From assembly GCF_019049245.1 (NCBI RefSeq), contig NZ_JAGMUK010000079.1, forward strand, positions 1 through 64,000: 64,000 nt of DNA, in the 5' to 3' direction. The DNA is from Streptomyces sp. AC555_RSS877 (GTDB taxonomy: Bacteria > Actinomycetota > Actinomycetes > Streptomycetales > Streptomycetaceae). Positions 59,268 through 64,000 of the stretch are shown here, one piece after another. Made by a program: the position numbers and the translations under genes. The notes beneath the pieces were generated by a model. It saw nothing but the letters and a program-made list of their open reading frames with translations. It searched no databases and was not told the origin of the DNA. Positions within the stretch are counted from its first letter, which is position 1; each line of letters begins with the position of its first letter.

Positions 59268-60211
59268 GCGCCGGCCACCGCCTTCTGGTGCGGCGCGGCC
59301 TCGCGTCGGGCGATCGCCTCCCAGCGCGGCGGCCGGGGAATGCCCGGCCCCGGCAGCAGGCGGGGAGTCAGAGCCTGACTGCCGGGAGACCGTGTGCCCT
59401 TGCCGTCGTCGCCGAGCGCGGCGAGCTCCTGCTCGACCTGCGCGGCGTCCTTCTCCTCCGCCATCCCGATCGGGCCCTGCATCCGGCCGTTCAGGAACTG
59501 CCGTACGACCGGCTCGTCGCTGGTCAGCAGCTTCTCGCGCGGCCCGAACATCACCAGCTCGCGGCGGAACAGCAGCCCGATGTTGTCCGGCACCTGGCGG
59601 GCCGAGGCGATGTCGTGCGTGACGATCAGGAAGGTCGCGTCGATCTGGGCGTTGAGGTCGACGATGAGCTGGTTGAGGTAGGCGACGCGGACCGGGTCCA
59701 GGCCCGAGTCGGGTTCGTCGAAGAGGATGATCTCCGGGTCGAGCACCAGGGCCCGCGCCAGCCCCGCCCGCTTCCGCATGCCGCCGGAGATCTCGCCGGG
59801 CAGCTTCCCCTCGGCGCCGATCAGCCCGACCATGTCCATCTTCTCCAGCACGATGCGCCGGATCTCGCTCTCGGACTTACGGGTGTGCTCGCGCAGCGGA
59901 AAGGCGATGTTGTCGTACAGGTTCATCGACCCGAACAGTGCGCCGTCCTGGAACAGTACGCCGAACAGCTTCCGCACCTCGTACAGGTCGTGCTCGCGGA
60001 GCCTCGTGATGTCCCGGCCCTGGATCGTGATCGAGCCGCGCTCCGGTTTCAGCAGTCCCACGAGCGTCTTGAGGAAGACCGACTTGCCCGTGCCCGAGGG
60101 GCCGAGCATGACCGAGACCTCCCCGGCGGGCAGCGTCAGTGAGACGTCCTGCCAGATGACCTGGTGACCGAAGGACTTGGTCAGCCCTTCCACACAGATC
60201 TCGACACCCAT
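59264..60211 (-). CDS. Mce transporter ATPase (MlaF/Mkl/MceG-like)
   Basis: A 315-residue ABC ATPase. Walker A GPSGTGKS (about residues 37-44), signature ISGGMRKRAGLARAL, Walker B IILFDEPDSGLDP, and H-loop in LIVTHDIASA. A C-terminal ~60-residue extension (Glu-rich, then QALTPRLLPGPGIPRPPRWE) is longer than in E. coli MlaF. It powers lipid uptake by the YrbE/Mce complex. In mycobacteria the ATPase is encoded elsewhere; in Streptomyces it heads the operon, as here. The ATG at 60211 has GAAGG nine bases before it; a GTG at 60220 is an alternative. Confidence 0.94.
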   Translation of the reverse strand: MGVEICVEGLTKSFGHQVIWQDVSLTLPAGEVSVMLGPSGTGKSVFLKTLVGLLKPERGSITIQGRDITRLREHDLYEVRKLFGVLFQDGALFGSMNLYDNIAFPLREHTRKSESEIRRIVLEKMDMVGLIGAEGKLPGEISGGMRKRAGLARALVLDPEIILFDEPDSGLDPVRVAYLNQLIVDLNAQIDATFLIVTHDIASARQVPDNIGLLFRRELVMFGPREKLLTSDEPVVRQFLNGRMQGPIGMAEEKDAAQVEQELAALGDDGKGTRSPGSQALTPRLLPGPGIPRPPRWEAIARREAAPHQKAVAGA

Positions 60212-60353
60212 CCGGTCCACCCTTCAGCCCCTGGAGCAGCTCTGACATCTGCTCTACGGGGAGGGGACGGGCGTCCGTCGCTCGGATGGCGGATTTTTTC
60301 GAGCGGGTTTCCGGTCGAGGGGTTCGCGGCGATCTGTGACGGTATGTCCGGAG

Positions 60354-61415
60354 CTACGGCAGTGGAGTCGCCGTCGGCACGGGGAGCGAGGCGGACGGTA
60401 CGACCGTGGAGGCGTCCGGGATCGCCGGGAGTGGCGCGTCCGTGGGAAGGGCGGAGGACATGGCCGGCAGATCGGGGACCCCGGCCAGTTCCGGCACCTC
60501 GGGCACCGGCGGCACCTCCGGCGCGGACAGCACCGGCGCGGACAGCACCGGCAGGGGGGACACGGAGAGCTCCGGCAGCGACGGCACGGTGAGCGGCAGG
60601 AACGATTCGCTCGCCGGGGACCCGGCTGCTCTCCGTTCGGCCGACGCGGGCTGGCTCCCCTGAGACGTACGCCCCTCGCCACCGCCGTCCGGGCGCAGCG
60701 CCTCCGGACCCTGCGAGGCGACAGCGGGCCGAGGCGCCGTACCGCCCCCCTCAACGGCGTACGGCAGCAACACCAACCCCGCCACCGCCAGCGTCGCCGC
60801 CGTCGAGGTGACCGCAACGGCCTGCACCTTGCCGTCCCCGCGCGGCCGCCCCCGGCCGATCACGAACAGCGCGAACCCGAGCGTGGCCGCCAGCGACTGC
60901 CGCAGTGTCCGCCGTGCCCGGGCCAGCAGCGACTCGACGGTCCGGTAGCTCAGCCCCATCCGGACGGCGACCTGGCCGACGTCCAGGTCCTCCGACCTCA
61001 GCCGCAGCGCCTCGGCCTGCCGCGCGGGAAGCTCACCACTGCGTACAGCCAGCCACTTCGCCTCGGCCCGGTCGCACACCGCCTCCTCGACGGGCACCGG
61101 GCCGGGGGCGATGAGGGTCGGGCTGGTGCGGACCTGGGCATCGCGGTTCACCTGTCGGTAGCGGTCGACGCACAGCCGCATCGTGACCGTCGTCAGCCAG
61201 GCCACGAGCCGCTCGTCGTCCAGGCCGGGGCGCTCGGCGGCGCGCAGCATCGCCTCGTGCACCGCGTCCTCGGCGTCCTCCGCGCTCATCGACCGGCGCC
61301 GGGCCACCTTGAGCAGCTGCTCGCGGTGGCTCCACATGCGCTGCCAGCGGTCGTCGGCGGCGTGCAGCTCCGCGGGTATTTCCGCGGGCGATTCCGCAGG
61401 CATGTCCGTCGCCAT
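60354..61415 (-). CDS. ECF sigma factor with membrane-anchored Pro/Ser-rich tail
   Basis: A 353-residue ECF-type sigma. Region 2 is LLKVARRRSMSAEDAEDAVH then LVAWLTTVTMRLCVDRYRQV; region 4 is LPARQAEALRLRSEDLDVGQ then VAVRMGLSYRTVESLLARAR. After it come a first hydrophobic stretch (SLAATLGFALFVIG), a likely membrane segment (STAATLAVAGLVLLPYAV) and about 140 residues rich in Pro, Ser and Val (PELSVSPLPVLSAPVLSAPE). Most ECF factors end after region 4 at ~190 residues. A fused tail would tether it to the membrane or expose a sensor outside. AAGGGG lies six bases before the ATG at 61415. It is upstream of and co-directional with the mce operon. Confidence 0.88.
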   Translation of the reverse strand: MATDMPAESPAEIPAELHAADDRWQRMWSHREQLLKVARRRSMSAEDAEDAVHEAMLRAAERPGLDDERLVAWLTTVTMRLCVDRYRQVNRDAQVRTSPTLIAPGPVPVEEAVCDRAEAKWLAVRSGELPARQAEALRLRSEDLDVGQVAVRMGLSYRTVESLLARARRTLRQSLAATLGFALFVIGRGRPRGDGKVQAVAVTSTAATLAVAGLVLLPYAVEGGGTAPRPAVASQGPEALRPDGGGEGRTSQGSQPASAERRAAGSPASESFLPLTVPSLPELSVSPLPVLSAPVLSAPEVPPVPEVPELAGVPDLPAMSSALPTDAPLPAIPDASTVVPSASLPVPTATPLP

Positions 61416-61525
61416 GAGGGCCCCTTCGCGCTCACCCACCGGTCTCGTGCTGTCCGGCGGGAGGCGCACATTACCGCCGAGTATCAGCGGTTGTGGAGGG
61501 GGCGGCGGTGATCGAGTCCGCGCTG

Positions 61526-62548
61526 TTATTGGTCAGCGTTACGGGTCAGCTGGTCGGCGCTGGGCAGCAGGTCGTCGCCGGGGAGCCCGATGTCCGGGTC
61601 GGGGAGGGGGAGTTGCGGCTCCTCCGTCTCCCCGGGATCGGGGGCCGGGCGGGAGGTGGTGGGGGTCGGCGAGGCGGGGGTCGACGGGGTGCGGGACGGG
61701 GTGGCGCTCGGACGGGCGGAGGGTGTGCGTGAGGCCGACTTCGAGGGTGACCGCGACGGCTCGGGGCGGGCCGAGGCGCCGGCGGAGCCGTCCGGCACCA
61801 CCCGGTGCCCTTCCAGGAAGTACGCGTACCAGGCCCGGACCGTGCGCAGATACGCCGTCGAGTGGTTGTAGCCGAGGATCGCCCGGTCCAGCTGGGCGGG
61901 ATGCGACAGATCCCGGCCGCCCGCGCAGAGGTAGCGTCCGGCGGCGAGTGCCGCGTCGAAGACGTTGTTCGGATCCGTACGCCCGTCGCCGTTGCCGTCC
62001 GCGCCCCAGCGGGCCCAGGTCGACGGGATGAACTGCATCGGCCCGACCGCCCGGTCGTACGCCGTGTCCCCGTCGTGAGCACCGCCGTCGGTGTCCCGGA
62101 TCAGCGCGAAGGCGACGCCGTCCAGCCGTGGCCCGAGGATCGGCGTCACCGTCGTACCGTCCGACGTCACTCCGCCACCCCGCGCCTGCCCGGACTCCAC
62201 CTGCCCGATCGCCGCCAGCAGCTGCCATCGCAGCCGGCAGCCGGGCGCCTCACGTGAGAGCCGCTCCTCTGCTCGCCGGTAAGCGGCGAACACGCTCGCC
62301 GGCAGCGCAGCGCCCACCGCCGCCGGTGCCGCGTCGCCGTCCCGCTTGCCGGCCCGCAGCGGCGGCAGCTCGGTGCGGTACGGGGTGTTGCCGGACACGC
62401 CCGGTCCGTGCCCGGCGGATGCCTGCCCGGGTGCCGGCGCCGAGGCCCGCGCCGGGGCCGCCCCCGGCGCCTGTGACGCGGTCAGCGCAACCATCGCCGC
62501 CACCGCGGCCGCCGTACCCTTGACGACTCTGACTCCGTGCCCTGCCAC
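61526..62548 (-). CDS. Secreted lytic transglycosylase (SLT/MltB-type)
   Basis: A 340-residue secreted cell-wall enzyme. Residues 1-35 are a signal with an Ala-rich core (VVKGTAAAVAAMVALTASQA). The catalytic domain has LLAAIGQVESGQARGGGVTS, with the Glu of IGQVESG as the acid catalyst, and ILGPRLDGVAFALI, YDRAVGPMQFIPSTWARWG, NNVFDAALAAGRYLCAGGRD and ILGYNHSTAYLRTV. The tail of about 85 residues is a Ser/Pro/Thr-rich linker followed by an acidic end (EEPQLPLPDPDIG). GTG start with GGGAGGGG eight bases before it. It would cut peptidoglycan glycan strands, aiding growth or division. Confidence 0.91.
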   Translation of the reverse strand: MAGHGVRVVKGTAAAVAAMVALTASQAPGAAPARASAPAPGQASAGHGPGVSGNTPYRTELPPLRAGKRDGDAAPAAVGAALPASVFAAYRRAEERLSREAPGCRLRWQLLAAIGQVESGQARGGGVTSDGTTVTPILGPRLDGVAFALIRDTDGGAHDGDTAYDRAVGPMQFIPSTWARWGADGNGDGRTDPNNVFDAALAAGRYLCAGGRDLSHPAQLDRAILGYNHSTAYLRTVRAWYAYFLEGHRVVPDGSAGASARPEPSRSPSKSASRTPSARPSATPSRTPSTPASPTPTTSRPAPDPGETEEPQLPLPDPDIGLPGDDLLPSADQLTRNADQ

Positions 62549-63096
62549 TTTCTGGTCCCCTCCCTGCAGACGTCTGTCCGTCGTCTGCTCTACGGGGCAG
62601 GAGGATGGGTCCGTCGCACCGGTTTCCGCGCGTGCCGCTGGGGCGGCTTCCGCCACTCCGAAGAGGACCTCGCACTCGACGGTCAGCACTACGAGAACCA
62701 GCGACCTCCCGCAGAACGCCCTGTGAGTAGCTCGCCACCACCGGAGCTGAACTGTGGCCGCCGCTTGACTTGGTCCAGTCCCTCCTGTGCGGCCTCGTTG
62801 AGGCCGCGTTGGGGCCGCAAGGGCGGGAACAGACTGACAAGGGCTGAGTAGCACCGACACCGCTCATCCTGCCTGACCTGCGAAAACGCCCCCGGCGGCC
62901 CAGCTTCTCACCGGCTCCGCGGGCCAGGGCAGGCGGCCTGGCGGACCTCCCTGGTCAGAGCGTGCCCTCTGGGACGGACGGCGGGACACCGGCGGCGGGC
63001 TCGGGCGCCGCCCAGGGCGTCGCCGCCCTCGGGCCGGTGCCGCGGAAGGTGGCCATCCCTTCTGTCCCGAGGGTCTCGATCGGCTCGCATTCCCGA
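62549..63096. other. Non-coding stretch with a dispersed repeat
   Basis: No gene is supported. Bases 62810-62890 resemble the block at 33645-33720 (GCGTTGGGG, GGAACAGACTGACAAGGGCT, ACCGACA, CTGACCTGC in the same order). The remainder shows nothing recognisable. Confidence 0.6.
62810..62890. repeat. Dispersed repeat, second copy
   Basis: The same ordered words as in 33645-33720. Here no tRNA fragment follows. The copy lies 29 kb from the first, in otherwise core-like sequence. Confidence 0.8.
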
Positions 63097-63133
63097 CATG
63101 TAATGTGCCTTAACTGTCGGCACCTATTACATG
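63097..63133 (+). promoter_or_regulatory. Inverted repeat upstream of the GNAT gene
   Basis: CATGTAAT (63097-63104) and ATTACATG (63126-63133) are perfect complements 21 bases apart. GTGCC and GGCAC continue the pairing inward with a 2-base bulge. The right arm ends one base before the GGAGG of the next gene, so it could be an operator or an RNA hairpin affecting its ribosome site. Confidence 0.6.
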
Positions 63134-63143
63134 CGGAGGTCGT

Positions 63144-63791
63144 GTGGATACCGAGATCGTGCGAGCCTGGGTCGACGGCTGGGCCACCTCGCGCGGGGCC
63201 GCCCCTCCCGTGGAAATCCCCTGGGGATTCACGGTGGACGTCGGACTGCCTACGCAGGTGACCCGGCACGTCTTACCCAACGCCGACGAGACGCTCATCC
63301 GCAGGCTCATGGAGACGGCCACAGCACCTGGCACCTGGCTCAAGGTACTCGCGGCCCCAGAGGTCATATCCCCCTGGCTCACACCCGCATGGGCCTTTGA
63401 CGCCCCTGGCTTCCTGATGTCGACAACCCTGCACCCGTCCACGACGGACCTCCCTGCCGGCTACCAACTGCGCACCTGGAGCCGAGGTGATGTCACCCGC
63501 GCCCTCATCCTCGACATGCGCGGCGCCTTTGCCGCCCACGGCCAGGTCGCCGGCCCTTCCCGCGCCGGCCACGTCGTGTTCGACCAGATAGAGACCGCAC
63601 CCGCTCACCGTCGCCAGGGCCTGGGACGGGCAGTCATGCGCACCCTGGCCAACGCGGCGATCACGGCGGGCGCTCGGGCTGGGGTGCTCGCCGCCACGGT
63701 TGACGGGCAGGGCCTTTACGAGTCGCTTGGCTGGACCATGCGCGCACCACTCACCAGTGTCTTCCTCACGTCATCCGACGCCGGACGATAG
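63144..63791 (+). CDS. GNAT-family N-acetyltransferase
   Basis: A 215-residue acetyltransferase. The first ~100 residues are a poorly conserved lead domain (IVRAWVDGWATSRGAAPPVE). The GNAT core follows with the acetyl-CoA loop RRQGLGRAVMRTLANAA (Q/RxxGxG/A), then VLAATVDGQGLYESLGWTMR. The GTG at 63144 follows GGAGG. The remaining 209 bases of the window show no supported gene. Confidence 0.87.
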   Translation: MDTEIVRAWVDGWATSRGAAPPVEIPWGFTVDVGLPTQVTRHVLPNADETLIRRLMETATAPGTWLKVLAAPEVISPWLTPAWAFDAPGFLMSTTLHPSTTDLPAGYQLRTWSRGDVTRALILDMRGAFAAHGQVAGPSRAGHVVFDQIETAPAHRRQGLGRAVMRTLANAAITAGARAGVLAATVDGQGLYESLGWTMRAPLTSVFLTSSDAGR

Positions 63792-64000
63792 ACGGCAGGC
63801 TCAGGCCGCCGCAGCGTGTACATCGACCCTGGGCCAGCAGCAATGGCGAGGAGCCGGCCGTAGCCCGGCCAACTTCTTGGTCTTGTCCACCGCTTCCGTC
63901 GGATGCGCGTTGGCGATGCCCCCGCCCGGCCGCACTGCTGACGTGTGAGGGTGCGGTTTCCGGTGATGCTGTAGCGCGTCCGGCCGCGAGCGGGCCGTTC

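Noticed and set aside
63803..63940. A minus-strand reading IANAHPTEAVDKTKKLAGLR near the window end.
   Set aside because: Looks partly protein-like, but no start, no family match by eye, and the window ends; not enough support.

Overview
The window is high-GC (roughly 70%) actinobacterial DNA. Codon use, gene content and a well-known Streptomyces intergenic hairpin family between convergent genes point to a Streptomyces chromosome. From memory, dnaG, the hrdA-like sigma factor, the nitrate reductase and the single mce operon lie in the same neighbourhood of the S. coelicolor chromosome. The window would then be conserved core DNA at both ends with an accessory block in the middle.

Left core (1-27.5 kb, about 20 genes): a sugar ABC importer lacking its own ATPase (80-3361). 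A secreted thermolysin-type protease follows, then a small cyclotransferase and a two-gene UbiA/TIM-barrel pair with a GAF remnant. Next come an assimilatory nitrate reductase with a GlnR-like box at its promoter, a decayed adenylation gene, an enoyl-CoA hydratase, a SanA/YdcF protein and a sirohydrochlorin chelatase. A ~100-bp tandem repeat array separates the chelatase from dgt. The block continues with a FAD reductase, dnaG, an hrdA-like sigma factor, a heterodimeric ABC exporter, an FGGY kinase, a YtxH-like protein and two tRNA-Asn genes.

Accessory block (27.6-48.9 kb): a CAU tRNA at 27605 has its 3' half duplicated at 33758, so it served as an integration site. Between the copies are a phosphotransferase, a small hydrophobic protein, a hemerythrin and a SigB/F-type sigma factor. 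The last three have sigma-B-like promoter elements and may form a stress module. Around them lie remnants of MMPL, RHS-like and GMC oxidoreductase genes. Beyond the second copy are redox enzymes paired with their own regulators: a GlxA-type regulator divergent from an unusual quinone oxidoreductase with two SnoaL-like domains, a TetR divergent from an aldo/keto reductase with palindromic operators, and an SDR-TetR pair behind twin 20-bp palindromes. This stretch also holds a gene graveyard (37.5-39.0 kb), a RarA piece without its ATPase domain, and a VapBC pair. No integrase or transposase was recognised.

Right core (49.1-63.8 kb): a complete mce lipid-import operon on the minus strand, with ATPase, two YrbE/MlaE permeases, six Mce proteins and two Mce-associated proteins. 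Nearly all junctions are 1-4 base overlaps. An ECF sigma factor with a membrane-anchored tail, a lytic transglycosylase and a GNAT acetyltransferase follow.

Starts were chosen from frame, Shine-Dalgarno position and overlaps. All functions rest on reading motifs by eye; no database search was done.
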